Below are positions 7,796 through 16,385 of a DNA stretch of 64,000 nt, one piece after another. The notes below the pieces were generated by a model. That model ran no database searches. It was given only the letters and a program-made list of their open reading frames with translations, and had not been told where the DNA came from. Each line of letters begins with the position of its first letter. Within the stretch, counting starts at the first letter, position 1. The stretch comes from Occultella gossypii (GTDB lineage: Bacteria; Actinomycetota; Actinomycetes; Actinomycetales; Beutenbergiaceae), in the NCBI RefSeq assembly GCF_019947135.1, contig NZ_JAGSHT010000005.1:62001-126000 (forward strand), written 5' to 3'. Position numbers and translations under genes: made by a program.

Positions 7796-8734
7796 ATGCT
7801 CACAGACACCCCCGCGCGTGCCGAGACCGGCACCGGTCCGCCGCTGAAGGCGGCGCGCAAGCCCCGCATGCCCCAGTGGTTCTGGGGCGTGCTGCTGGTC
7901 ATCCCGTCAGCCGTCCTGGTCCTCGGCGTCATCGCCGTGCCGATCGTGTACCTGGCGCGGCTCAGCCTGACCGACGCCCACGCGTACCTGCCCCGGATCA
8001 ATGACATCGGGCTAGGCAACTTCGCCAACCTCGCGGCCTCCCCGCAGTTCTGGCAGAGCCTGCGGACGACCCTCCTCTACGCGGTCCTCACCGTGGTGAT
8101 CCAACTCGTCCTCGGCGTCATCGTGGCCCTGCTGATGCACCAGAACTTCCGCGGCCGCGGCGTCGTCCGTCTCATCGCGATCGCGCCCTACATGATCCCG
8201 GCGATCATCGTCGCCCTGGTGTGGCGCTGGCTGCTCGAGCCCAACAACGGCGCCTACTCCTGGATCGTGCGGACTGTGGTGCCCGGGGCGGACGCGGTGA
8301 ACCTGCTCAGCCCCACCTGGATCTTCGCGTCCCTGGTGATGGTCTCGGTCTGGATGTACACGCCGTTCGTGGTGATCAGCGTGCTGGCCCGGCTGCAGAC
8401 CGTCGATCCGTCCGTGATCGAGGCCTCCACGGTCGACGGCGCCGGCCCGTGGCGCCGGTTCTGGCACATCATCCTGCCCGAGCTGAGCGCGGTGCTGCTG
8501 ACCCTGGCACTGCTGCGGTTCATGTTCATGTTCACGAAGTTCGACATCGTCTATCTCTTCGCCGGGACCGGCCAGGAGGTCCGGACGCTGCCGCTGCTGA
8601 CGTTCCAGACGATCTTCGGGGAGTCCCGGCTCGGCGCCGGGGCGAGCCTGGCGATGGTGATGTTCGTCCTGCTCGTCGTCTTCACGACGGTCTACCTCAA
8701 GACCCTGCACCGACGCTCGGAGGACACCGAATGA
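7796..8734 (+). CDS. CUT1 ABC transporter permease, MalF class (module A)
   Basis: Inner-membrane permease of 312 residues with about six membrane segments, the first at about residues 27-55 (FWGVLLVIPSAVLVLGVIAV). The EAA loop is EASTVDGAGPWRRFWH followed by IILPEL near residue 210, the docking site for the ATPase. It overlaps the next permease by 4 bp (ATGA at 8731). It works with the binding protein at 6334. No ATPase gene is present in this operon, so a shared ATPase elsewhere in the genome is likely (family knowledge). Confidence 0.92.
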   Translation: MLTDTPARAETGTGPPLKAARKPRMPQWFWGVLLVIPSAVLVLGVIAVPIVYLARLSLTDAHAYLPRINDIGLGNFANLAASPQFWQSLRTTLLYAVLTVVIQLVLGVIVALLMHQNFRGRGVVRLIAIAPYMIPAIIVALVWRWLLEPNNGAYSWIVRTVVPGADAVNLLSPTWIFASLVMVSVWMYTPFVVISVLARLQTVDPSVIEASTVDGAGPWRRFWHIILPELSAVLLTLALLRFMFMFTKFDIVYLFAGTGQEVRTLPLLTFQTIFGESRLGAGASLAMVMFVLLVVFTTVYLKTLHRRSEDTE

Positions 8735-9567
8735 GCACCCTGAAGCGACTCACCCAGCCGCGGTACGTCCTGGCCATCGGCATCGGCATCGTGGTGGCGG
8801 TGAACCTGTTCCCGTTCTACTGGATGGTCCTGACGTCGGTGAAGCCCGGCACCGAGCTGTTCTCGAACCCGCCGCGGTTCTTCACCACGATGCCGGACTT
8901 CGGTGCCTACGTCCGGCTCATCGAGAGCACCGGATTCCTCACCTTCGCCAAGAACAGCGTGATCATCTCCATCGGCTCCACGCTGCTCTCGATCGCGGTC
9001 TCGGCGATGGCCGCCTACGGGCTCACCCGCTTCAAGTTCCCCGGCAGCAAGGCCTTTACCACCGGGATCCTGTACGCGTACACGTTCGCCCCGATCGTCG
9101 TCGTGGTGCCGCTGTACGGACTGTTCCGCGACCTGGGTCTGATCAACACCTACGGCGGCATGATCCTGGCGTACGCCTCGTTCGGGGTTCCGTTCAGCAT
9201 GTGGCTGCTGCGCCCGTTCTTCAACTCCATCCCGAAGGAGCTCGAGGAGGCCGCGTTCCTGGACGGCGCGAACCGGATCAAGAGTGCCTGGTACGTCGTC
9301 CTGCCGCAGGCGACCCCCGGCATCATCGCCGTCTCGGTGTTCACCTTCCTGCTCGCCTGGGAGGACTACCTGTTCGCCCGGGTGCTCATCACGGACACGA
9401 ACATGAAGACGCTGCCCGTCGCCCTGCACGATCTGCAGAACGCCAGCCTGCAGGACTGGCCGCTGTTGATGGCCGCCGCGGCCCTGGTCAGTCTGCCCGT
9501 GCTGCTCGCGTTCCTGTACCTGCAGAAGTACCTGATCGCCGGCTGGGGCGCCGGCGCGATCAAGTGA
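8731..9567 (+). CDS. CUT1 ABC transporter permease, MalG class (module A)
   Basis: Second inner-membrane permease of the module A importer, 278 residues. It has the N-terminal MalG signature NLFPFYWMVLTSVKPGTELF, six membrane segments and the EAA loop ELEEAAFLDGANRIKSAW followed by VVLPQA. The C-terminus YLIAGWGAGAIK matches the common MalG ending (the G-A-V/I-K tail). The start ATG overlaps the stop of the MalF-class gene. Downstream, 47 bp separate it from the crotonase at 9615 with no terminator, so transporter and enzyme genes appear co-transcribed. Confidence 0.92.
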   Translation: MSTLKRLTQPRYVLAIGIGIVVAVNLFPFYWMVLTSVKPGTELFSNPPRFFTTMPDFGAYVRLIESTGFLTFAKNSVIISIGSTLLSIAVSAMAAYGLTRFKFPGSKAFTTGILYAYTFAPIVVVVPLYGLFRDLGLINTYGGMILAYASFGVPFSMWLLRPFFNSIPKELEEAAFLDGANRIKSAWYVVLPQATPGIIAVSVFTFLLAWEDYLFARVLITDTNMKTLPVALHDLQNASLQDWPLLMAAAALVSLPVLLAFLYLQKYLIAGWGAGAIK

Positions 9568-9614
9568 GCGTCACCGACCAAGCCCGCCACCGCCAACACG
9601 AGGAGCAGTCGCAG

Positions 9615-10388
9615 ATGTATGTGAAGTTCGAGGTCCGGGACGATGCCGCCTGGATCATCATCGACCGGCCGGGCAAGCTCAACGCCCTGGACATGGACGG
9701 GTGGCACGGGATCACGGCGGCACTGCACCAGGCGGCGGCCGAGGCACCCGGGCCCGTGGTCCTGACCGGCACCGGCCGCGCCTTCTGCGCCGGCGACGAC
9801 ATCGCCACGTTCGCCCAGCACACCACCCGCGAACGAGCCCACGACTTCTTCATCGGTGGCCTGCTCGGGACAATGGAGGCCATCGCCACCCACCCCTACC
9901 CGGTCATCGCCGGGGTCAACGGGCTGGCGGTCGGCGGCGGCTGCGAGCTCGTGCTCGTCTCCGACCTGGCCATCGCGGCCGAGTCCGCGAGGTTCGCGCT
10001 GCCCGAGGGCCGCATCGGGGCCTGGCCCACCGTCCAGGTCGGCGTGGCGGCACACGAGAGCGGACGCAAGCTGGCCAACGAGATGGCGTTCGAGATGGGC
10101 TGGGTGCCCGCCGCCGAGGCGCCTCGGTTCGGGCTCGTCAACCGGGTGGTCCCCGATGAGGACCTGGAGGACGAGATCGAGCGGACCATCGCCCGGATCC
10201 GCGCCGGCTCCCCGCAGGCGCAGCGGCTGACCAAGCGGTTCCTCAACGAGGAACTCGTGGCGACCGGCCTGCCGAAGGTCCGTCGTGCGCTGGAGGCCCT
10301 CATCGACGAGACCCTGCCCACGCGCGACCTGCAGGAGGGCACCAGCGCCTTCCTCGCCAAGCGCCAGCCGACCTTCATCGACGCGTGA
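9615..10388 (+). CDS. enoyl-CoA hydratase/isomerase family protein (module A)
   Basis: Crotonase-fold enzyme, 257 residues. Oxyanion-hole segments GRAFCAGDDI and NGLAVGGGCELVLVSD and both catalytic-type acids (GGGCEL; LPEGRIGAWPT) are present, so hydration or isomerisation of an enoyl-CoA is chemically possible. It is closest within the window to the crotonase at 3709, with the same RIGAWPT stretch and a similar C-terminus. The start is ATG 9615 with AGGAG upstream. It lies between the permeases and the CaiB gene in one long operon, so it should act on the CoA ester made by CaiB or by the fused CoA-transferase (inference). Confidence 0.9.
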   Translation: MYVKFEVRDDAAWIIIDRPGKLNALDMDGWHGITAALHQAAAEAPGPVVLTGTGRAFCAGDDIATFAQHTTRERAHDFFIGGLLGTMEAIATHPYPVIAGVNGLAVGGGCELVLVSDLAIAAESARFALPEGRIGAWPTVQVGVAAHESGRKLANEMAFEMGWVPAAEAPRFGLVNRVVPDEDLEDEIERTIARIRAGSPQAQRLTKRFLNEELVATGLPKVRRALEALIDETLPTRDLQEGTSAFLAKRQPTFIDA

Positions 10389-10399
10389 GGACGCCCTCC

Positions 10400-11620
10400 A
10401 TGACGAACATCCTTCCCCTCGAGGGCATCCGCGTCCTCGACTTCGCCCACATGATGCAGGGCCCCTGGGCAGCCGAGATGCTCGCCGACCTCGGCGCCGA
10501 TGTGATCAAGGTCGAGGCCGTCGACGGCGGTGAGCGGGGCCGCCAGTCCGGCACCACGTTCCTGAACGGCCACAGCTCGCAGTTCCTGGCGATGAACCGG
10601 AACAAGCGGTCGGTCGCCGTGAACCTCAAGGACCCGGACGGGCTGCGGGTCGCCCTGCGCCTGATCGAGAGCGCGGACGTGCTCGTGCAGAACTTCCGGC
10701 CCGGCGTGATGGACCGCCTCGGTCTGGGCTGGGACCGGGTCCACGACCTGAACCCCCGGCTGGTGTACTGCTCGGCCTCCGGGTACGGGCCGCACGCCGC
10801 GGACCAGCGGATGCCGGGCCAGGATCTGCTCGCCCAGGCCCGCACCGGTGCGCTCTGGCTGACCGGGACCCGCGACGCCGACCCGACGCCCGCCGGCCCG
10901 TTCGTCGCCGACGTCCACGCCGCCACCATGCTCGCCCTCGGCGCTGCCTCGGCACTCGTGGAGCGGGTCCGCACGGGCACCGGCCGGCTGATCGAGGTGG
11001 ACCTGGTCGGCGCCATGCTGCACCAGACCACCCAGGAGGTCGTCACCGCGATCAACTCCGGCACGGCGCCGGTCCGGCCGACGGTGCCAGGCAGCGCATC
11101 CATCGAGGCCCCGTACGGCGTCCACGCCACTCGCGACGGCTTCGTCGCGATCTCGTTGACGACCATGGAGGCGCTGGCGGAGGGCCTCGGCCGGCCGGGC
11201 CTCCTCGCGGACTTCCCGGACAAGCAGGCCGCGACCGAGCGCCGCGAAGAACTGAATGCCCGCGTGAGCGCACTGGTCGCGACCATGGACTCCGCCCCGT
11301 GCCTGGACGCGCTGAGCGCGGCGGGCGTGTGGTGCGCCCCGGTCAACGACTATCCGGCGATGATGGCCGACCCGATGGTCGCCTGGCCGGAGCGCCGCGT
11401 CCAGGTGGACCACCCCGAGGCGGGCCGTCTCGACCTGGTCGGCAACCCGATCAGGGTCGACGGCGCCCAGCTGCCGGCCCGCCGCCCTGCCCCGCTGCTA
11501 GGCGAGCACACCGGCGAGCTGATCGCCGAGCTCGGCCTCACCGACGAGCTCGACGCACTCCTGGCGAAGGGCGCCATCGGCGCCGGAGCCGAGCAGTTGG
11601 CCGAGCGAGTGACCTCATGA
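10400..11620 (+). CDS. CaiB/BaiF family III CoA-transferase (module A)
   Basis: Family III CoA-transferase, 406 residues. These enzymes transfer CoA directly between an acyl-CoA and a free carboxylate through an aspartyl intermediate. Visible features are the N-terminal LEGIRVLDFAHMMQGPW, the CoA-binding-type stretch NRNKRSVAVNLKDPDG, VLVQNFRPGVMDRLGLGW, and the candidate catalytic Asp142 in GQDLLAQARTG. A GTG at 10385 overlapping the crotonase stop is possible, but ATG 10400 is better placed after GAGGA. The gene at 56365 is a full-length paralogue with the same segments. It ends in a 4-bp overlap with the MaoC gene. The acid substrate is unknown. Confidence 0.92.
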   Translation: MTNILPLEGIRVLDFAHMMQGPWAAEMLADLGADVIKVEAVDGGERGRQSGTTFLNGHSSQFLAMNRNKRSVAVNLKDPDGLRVALRLIESADVLVQNFRPGVMDRLGLGWDRVHDLNPRLVYCSASGYGPHAADQRMPGQDLLAQARTGALWLTGTRDADPTPAGPFVADVHAATMLALGAASALVERVRTGTGRLIEVDLVGAMLHQTTQEVVTAINSGTAPVRPTVPGSASIEAPYGVHATRDGFVAISLTTMEALAEGLGRPGLLADFPDKQAATERREELNARVSALVATMDSAPCLDALSAAGVWCAPVNDYPAMMADPMVAWPERRVQVDHPEAGRLDLVGNPIRVDGAQLPARRPAPLLGEHTGELIAELGLTDELDALLAKGAIGAGAEQLAERVTS

Positions 11621-12069
11621 GTGCCACCGGACGGCGCGACGGGCTCCCCGCCGTCGGCTCGGCCGTTGTCTTCCGCAAGACCGTCACCGAGGCGGACGTC
11701 GGCCTGTTCGCCGGGATCACCGGCGACTTCGCGCCGCAACACACCGACGAGGAGTACATGCGCGAGCGCCCCCAGGGCCGGCGGATGGCGCACGGCACCC
11801 TCGTGCTCGCGCTCACCTCCACCGCGGCGGCGCGGCTGTGCACCGAGCACGACGTCACGGCCGTCTCCTACGGCTACGACCGGGTCCGGTTCATCCGGCC
11901 GGTGTTCCTCGGGGACACGGTCCGAGTGGAGTACACGATCGCGTCCGTCGATCCCGGGCGCCGCCAGGCCGTCGCCGAGATGCGCGCGACCACCCGGCAG
12001 GGCGAGGAACTCGTCCTGGTCGGGACCCACATCCTGTACTGCTACCCGGACGAGGATGGTGCGTCATGA
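11617..12069 (+). CDS. MaoC-like hotdog-fold (R)-hydratase (module A)
   Basis: Small single-domain hotdog protein, 150 residues, probably hydrating an enoyl-CoA or dehydrating a hydroxyacyl-CoA. The hydratase-2 motif is ITGDFAPQH: Asp37 and His42, the catalytic pair of (R)-hydratases, are present, but the Asn normally between them (GDxNPxH) is Ala39. The paralogue at 57591 has the same change. The YGYDRVRFIRPVFLGDTV stretch matches the usual core. It overlaps both neighbours by 4 bp (ATGA at 11617 and at 12066), which indicates tight co-translation with CaiB and the ACAD. Confidence 0.9.
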   Translation: MSATGRRDGLPAVGSAVVFRKTVTEADVGLFAGITGDFAPQHTDEEYMRERPQGRRMAHGTLVLALTSTAAARLCTEHDVTAVSYGYDRVRFIRPVFLGDTVRVEYTIASVDPGRRQAVAEMRATTRQGEELVLVGTHILYCYPDEDGAS

Positions 12070-13250
12070 TCAGCGGGCTGGAAGAGTTCATCCGCACCGA
12101 CGTCGCCCCGCGGGCGCAGGAGATCGACCGCGACGCGACGATCCCGCCGGAGCTGGTCGGGGCGGCCGCCGCCCTCGGCCTGCAGCGGATCCTCGCCGGC
12201 CCCGGCGGTCGCCCGGACGCGACCAGGATCGAGGAGGCTTGTGAGGTGTCGCAGGCCATCGCCGCCCACTCGCCCGCGGTCGCGCTCGCCATCGCCGGGA
12301 CGAGGCTGACCACCTACCTGCTCGGCAAATATGCGCCGGCGCACCTCGTCGACCGGTGGCTCGAACCCACGCTGGCCGGGCGGACGTTCGGGTCGTTCGC
12401 GATCACCGAACCGCATGCCGGCACCGACATCCGCGGGATGAGCACCGTCGCCGAGCTCGACGGGGACCGGTACATCCTGAACGGCGGCAAGTGCTGGGTC
12501 GGGTTCGCCCCGGTCGCCGACTTCGCGATCGTGCTCGCCAAGGTCGGGTCCACCGACCGGGACGCGCCGATGGTCGCGCTCGTGGTCGACATGGCAAGCG
12601 CCGGCGCGTCCGGCCGCCCGGGACCGGAACTCTCCGGCTTCCGGGGCATGCCCAACGGTGAGCTGACCTTCACCGACGTGTCCGTGCCCGCCACCGACAG
12701 GCTGGGCGTGGAGGGCTTCGCCGGCATGATGGACGGGCTCAACATGGCCCGGATCGACGCCGCCGCTTACGCGTGCGGGCTGCTCCGGGGAGCACTGGTC
12801 GCCAGCCTCGAGCGGGCGAACGGACGGGCCGCGTTCGGGCGGCCGCTGGCCGACCTGGCGATCATCCAGCGCAAGATCGGCCGCATCGCGACCGACTATC
12901 ACGCGGCCCGGGCGCTGACCCAGCGGGCGGCACGCTCGTTCGCCGACGGGACCGGGGGCGACCAGGACCTCATCTCGATGGCGAAGATGTTCTCCTCCGA
13001 CGCGGCCCGGCGGGCCACCGACGAGGCAATGCAGATCCACGGCGCCCTCGGCATCGTCACCGACGAGCCGGTCAACCGGATGCACCGGGACGCGAAGGTG
13101 ACCCAGATCTTCGACGGCACCAGCGAGATCCACGAGACCATGCTCGGGCGACGCGCCCTGCGGGCGCAGTCCGCCGGCCGCCTTGTACCGTTCGTGGACG
13201 ACGAGCCGGCCGCTGAACTCAGCGCGCCCGGAGTAGGGGGCAGGCGATGA
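12066..13250 (+). CDS. acyl-CoA dehydrogenase family protein with non-canonical active site (module A)
   Basis: FAD-dependent acyl-CoA dehydrogenase fold, 394 residues. The N-terminal helical domain is followed by the beta domain (FGSFAITEPHAGTDIRG, ILNGGKCWVGFAP) and the C-terminal four-helix domain (AAFGRPLADLAIIQRKIGR; QIHGALGIVTDE). The position that normally holds the catalytic Glu (IYEGT in medium- and short-chain enzymes) is Asp350 in QIFDGTSEIHE. The alternative position used by isovaleryl- and long-chain enzymes is Ala228 (GLNMARID). The paralogue at 58025 shows the same two changes. It may be a slow dehydrogenase, a reductase-type enzyme like CaiA, or catalyse something else. It sits between the MaoC and SDR genes with 4-bp overlaps. 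Confidence 0.9.
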   Translation: MISGLEEFIRTDVAPRAQEIDRDATIPPELVGAAAALGLQRILAGPGGRPDATRIEEACEVSQAIAAHSPAVALAIAGTRLTTYLLGKYAPAHLVDRWLEPTLAGRTFGSFAITEPHAGTDIRGMSTVAELDGDRYILNGGKCWVGFAPVADFAIVLAKVGSTDRDAPMVALVVDMASAGASGRPGPELSGFRGMPNGELTFTDVSVPATDRLGVEGFAGMMDGLNMARIDAAAYACGLLRGALVASLERANGRAAFGRPLADLAIIQRKIGRIATDYHAARALTQRAARSFADGTGGDQDLISMAKMFSSDAARRATDEAMQIHGALGIVTDEPVNRMHRDAKVTQIFDGTSEIHETMLGRRALRAQSAGRLVPFVDDEPAAELSAPGVGGRR

Positions 13251-14029
13251 CTGACGGCGGTCGAACGGGCCCGACGGCGGAGGCGCCGCTGGGTGGGTCG
13301 GTGGCCCTGGTCACCGGTGCGGTGGGTGCGCTCGGGGCGGCCATCTGCCGCGACCTCGCCCGGGCAGGGGCCGACATCGTGGTGCACCACCTGCGTCAGG
13401 ACGAGCAGGCCCGTGCCCTTTGCGGTGAGCTGGAGGCTCTCGGTGCCCGCACCGTCTCGGTGTCCGCGGACGTGACGGATCCCGATGAGGTCGCCGCCGC
13501 GCTGACGCGCGCGCAGGATCACCTGGGTCCGATCGATACCCTGGTCAACAACGCGGGGTGGATGGAGTCACGGCGACTCGTCGACACCGACCTGGCCCAG
13601 TGGCGCCGGACCATGTCCGTCGACATGGACGGGGTCTTCATCGTCACCCGCCAGGTGGTTCCGGGGATGCTGGAGCGAGGGGAGGGGCGCATCGTGAACG
13701 TGAGTTCGCAACTCGCCTTCAAGGGAGCCACCGACTTCGTCGCCTACTGCACCGCGAAGGCCGGGCTGCTCGGTTTCACCCGGGCGCTGGCCCGCGAGAT
13801 CGGACCCGTCGTGCGCGTCAACGCCATCGCACCCGGGCCGATCGACACCCCGATGGTGACCCCGCACGCCACACCTGAGTGGGTACACGCGCGCACCCGC
13901 GACTCCGTCATCGGTCGGCTCGGCCTGCCCGAGGAGATCGGTCCGGCGGTCACGTTCCTGGTCGGCCCCGGCGCGTCGCTGTTCCACGGACAGACGCTGC
14001 ACCTGAACGGTGGCGGGGTGCTGGGGTGA
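13247..14029 (+). CDS. short-chain dehydrogenase/reductase, FabG-like (module A)
   Basis: NAD(P)-dependent oxidoreductase, 260 residues, classical SDR. The cofactor-binding glycine motif is TGAVGALG (variant of TGxxxGxG), followed by NNAG at 101-104, Ser153/154 in NVSSQ and the catalytic Tyr167/Lys171 in YCTAK. It most likely oxidises a 3-hydroxyacyl-CoA, or the reverse, in the module A pathway (inference from context). It overlaps the ACAD by 4 bp and the LacI gene by 4 bp. The paralogue at 59176 shares the NVSSQLAFKGA and ARALAREIGP segments. Confidence 0.91.
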   Translation: MTDGGRTGPTAEAPLGGSVALVTGAVGALGAAICRDLARAGADIVVHHLRQDEQARALCGELEALGARTVSVSADVTDPDEVAAALTRAQDHLGPIDTLVNNAGWMESRRLVDTDLAQWRRTMSVDMDGVFIVTRQVVPGMLERGEGRIVNVSSQLAFKGATDFVAYCTAKAGLLGFTRALAREIGPVVRVNAIAPGPIDTPMVTPHATPEWVHARTRDSVIGRLGLPEEIGPAVTFLVGPGASLFHGQTLHLNGGGVLG

Positions 14030-15072
14030 GCAGCAAGCCCACGATCAACGACGTCGCGGCGCGGGCCGGGGTGTCGAAGGCGACCGTCTCCAAGTACCTC
14101 AACGTGGCCCTGGGCTACTCGGTCGCGCCGAAGACGCGGGCGAAGATCGAGGACGCGATCCGCGACCTCGACTTCCACCCGAACCCGATCGCACGCAGCC
14201 TGACCAGGGGTTCCTCGATGACCATCGGCCTGGTCATCGCCGACATCAAGAACCCGTTCTTCCCCGACCTCGTCGCCAGCGTGCAGGAGATCGTCGAGGC
14301 CGGCGGCTACAACCTGATCCTCGGGAGCTCCGGTCGCGACACCGGCCGGGAGATCGAGATCATCCGGTCGATGGTCCAGCGGCGCGTCGACGGCCTGGTC
14401 CTGGCCTCGGTCCAGGGCGGCTCCGAGGACCTCGAGTTCGTCGAGGAACTGGGCCTGCCGACCGTGCTCGCCAGCCGCGATCTGCCCGAGCTCATCTGGG
14501 ACACGGTGGTGATCGACAACGTCCAGGGCGCCGGGATCGCGGTCAAGCACCTGCGCGACCTCGGCCATACCCGGATCGGGTACGTCGGGAGCAACCCGAC
14601 GGTCAAGCCGTTCCTGGACCGGCTGCACGGCTTCGAGGCGGCGACGGCGGACCTTCCGGAGGCCGTCACGGTCACCGTGGGCTCGATGATGGAGGACGGT
14701 CGGCTCGGCACCCACGAGCTGCTCGCGCGCGCACCGCGGCCCACCGCGCTGCACTTCGCCAACGACGTGATGGCCCTCGGCGGGCTCGTCGCGTGCGCCG
14801 AACTGGCGCTGAGCGTGCCCTGGGACGTGTCGATCATCGGGCATGACAACATCACCGCGGGATCGCTGCCCGGCATCGGGCTCACGACCGTCGACAGTGC
14901 CGCCGCCTGGGTGGGTGAGCGCGCCGCCGAGATGCTGCTGGAGCGGATCCGGGGCGAGAAGGCCGACAGCGAGTCCCCGCAACTCGTGGTGCGACCGGCC
15001 AAGCTGATCCTGCGGTCCTCGACGGCGCCACCCCCCGAGAGCCGCAACGGCGGGCAGGTACCCGCGCGGTAG
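14026..15072 (+). CDS. LacI-family transcriptional regulator (module A)
   Basis: Repressor-type regulator, 348 residues. The N-terminal LacI helix-turn-helix is at about residues 5-25 (TINDVAARAGVSKATVSKYL), followed by the hinge region and a periplasmic-binding-like sensor (TIGLVIADIKNPFFPDLVAS; later VSIIGHDNI). The start is a GTG that overlaps the SDR stop (GTGA), so it is the last gene of the operon and is co-transcribed with its presumed targets. The most likely binding sites are the mirror-image operators at 6099-6112 and 6205-6218, giving autoregulation of both divergent operons. The effector is presumably the imported substrate or an early intermediate (inference). Confidence 0.9.
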   Translation: MSSKPTINDVAARAGVSKATVSKYLNVALGYSVAPKTRAKIEDAIRDLDFHPNPIARSLTRGSSMTIGLVIADIKNPFFPDLVASVQEIVEAGGYNLILGSSGRDTGREIEIIRSMVQRRVDGLVLASVQGGSEDLEFVEELGLPTVLASRDLPELIWDTVVIDNVQGAGIAVKHLRDLGHTRIGYVGSNPTVKPFLDRLHGFEAATADLPEAVTVTVGSMMEDGRLGTHELLARAPRPTALHFANDVMALGGLVACAELALSVPWDVSIIGHDNITAGSLPGIGLTTVDSAAAWVGERAAEMLLERIRGEKADSESPQLVVRPAKLILRSSTAPPPESRNGGQVPAR

Positions 15073-15113
15073 GCCGCTACGGGCAGGTCTCGGCGGGACT
15101 GAGTCGTGCGTCG

Positions 15114-16136
15114 TCAGTCGTCCGCCGGTTTCGGCTTCGGCCCGGTGTTGCGCAGCGACCCCAGCCGGTTGAGAGCGTCGTACCAGAACGGTGCCCCGAG
15201 GGCGGCTGCAGCGGCCGTGATCGCCAGGCCGAGCGCCTTGAGGAGCCAGCCGGCGAACGTCGTGGGCCTGCTGTCGTCGGACCAACCGAGAGGGAGCCCG
15301 TTGCTGGAACCCAATTCCGTGAGCGTGGACCTCACACACTCGCGGGTCTCGTCGAACGATCCGTCCTGTTCGCAGAGGGTCTCGTTGGCGGCGGCCGCCA
15401 CGACCGCAGCGCGCAGCGGTGCATCCTCGTAGAGGGATCGCCCAATCGAGATCGTGTCGATCCCGGCGGCGCTGACCAGGACAACGGCGATGACGACCAG
15501 CCAGCGCTTGGACCAGCGCTTGTATGAGCCGCTGATGCGGTCCATCTGGTCGTCGTACCAATCCTCGAGCGCGGAGACGAAGCTTTTCACGTCTCCCTCG
15601 GTCTGCTTGAGGATGCTGGTCAGGGCTCCCTTGAACGGGGTGGAGTCGTCCAGTTCGGCCACGTGCGCGCGGATCGCGGTGAGGGTCGTCTCGCCGTCCG
15701 TGTCGGGCACGATCAGGTCCACCAGGACTGAGGCGAACGCCCGCGCAGGAAGGTAGCTGGGGTTTCGGGTCTTCTGCCGTGTGGAGCGGGCTTCCTTGAA
15801 CGGCCTGATGAGGGCGTGACCCATGACCGCCGTTGTCCACGGATTGGGCGGGCCGTCGGCGGCCGCAGAGGTGGGCGGGACGGTCGTTGCGTTGGCCGCC
15901 AGTGCCTGGCTGTAGAGCGCCTGCTCGGCCACGATCGGGGCCACCGGCGCGACGATGCTCGGCCCGGTCCCCGTGTCTCCGGGGTCGTCGAGCAGTTCGC
16001 GCAGTCCGCGCAGCAGATACTTGGCCCTCTTTCTCATCGCGTTCGCGATCGCCTCGGTGAGGGCGCTGCACAACAGGGCCATCAAGTAGAAGATCAACGC
16101 GAGTCCGATCGCGGTCTCCAGGACGATGGAGAGCAT
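15114..16136 (-). CDS. membrane protein of unknown function
   Basis: About 340 residues. One hydrophobic segment lies at the N-terminus (about 5-27, ETAIGLALIFYLMALLCSAL) and two more in the C-terminal half (RWLVVIAVVLVSAAGI; LGLAITAAAAALGAPFWY). Between them is a long soluble, charged region (about 30-190). The C-terminal motif GAPFWYDALNRLGSLRNTG recalls a tail seen in other uncharacterised membrane proteins. Cys pairs lie between the second and third membrane segments. I place the start at ATG 16136, which follows GGAGGT closely; GTG 16148 is the alternative. It is a single gene convergent with the module A operon. No function is proposed. Confidence 0.7.
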   Translation of the reverse strand: MLSIVLETAIGLALIFYLMALLCSALTEAIANAMRKRAKYLLRGLRELLDDPGDTGTGPSIVAPVAPIVAEQALYSQALAANATTVPPTSAAADGPPNPWTTAVMGHALIRPFKEARSTRQKTRNPSYLPARAFASVLVDLIVPDTDGETTLTAIRAHVAELDDSTPFKGALTSILKQTEGDVKSFVSALEDWYDDQMDRISGSYKRWSKRWLVVIAVVLVSAAGIDTISIGRSLYEDAPLRAAVVAAAANETLCEQDGSFDETRECVRSTLTELGSSNGLPLGWSDDSRPTTFAGWLLKALGLAITAAAAALGAPFWYDALNRLGSLRNTGPKPKPADD

Positions 16137-16385
16137 GGCAACCTCCACGGGCTCGCGGGCGACGGTGCCCGACGATCAGCGGATTTTACCGGCGAGGGGC
16201 CGCCACCGTCCCTAGATTCGCGGCGCTGGTCGGCACGGCAACCAGGTGGTCTACCCGTGGCAGCGCCGCGTCACGACGATGCTGCGTGCGTTCAGGGCGC
16301 ATAGTGTCGATGACGGACCCGACCGGTCCGCGCGCACGGGACGCACTCAGCACCTCGTGATCACGCGGACGAGACAAGGAAGACC

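Noticed and set aside
9615-14029. Assignment of module A as carnitine metabolism (CaiA/CaiB/CaiD analogues)
   Set aside because: The enzyme families match in name, but the importer is a sugar-type ABC system, MaoC and SDR genes are extra, and the ACAD active site differs. The resemblance is generic.
13744-16071. A 775-codon open frame on the minus strand
   Set aside because: It runs antisense through the SDR and LacI genes and out of frame with the membrane protein gene. The translation is Arg/Gly/Pro-rich with no domain, typical of shadow frames in GC-rich DNA.
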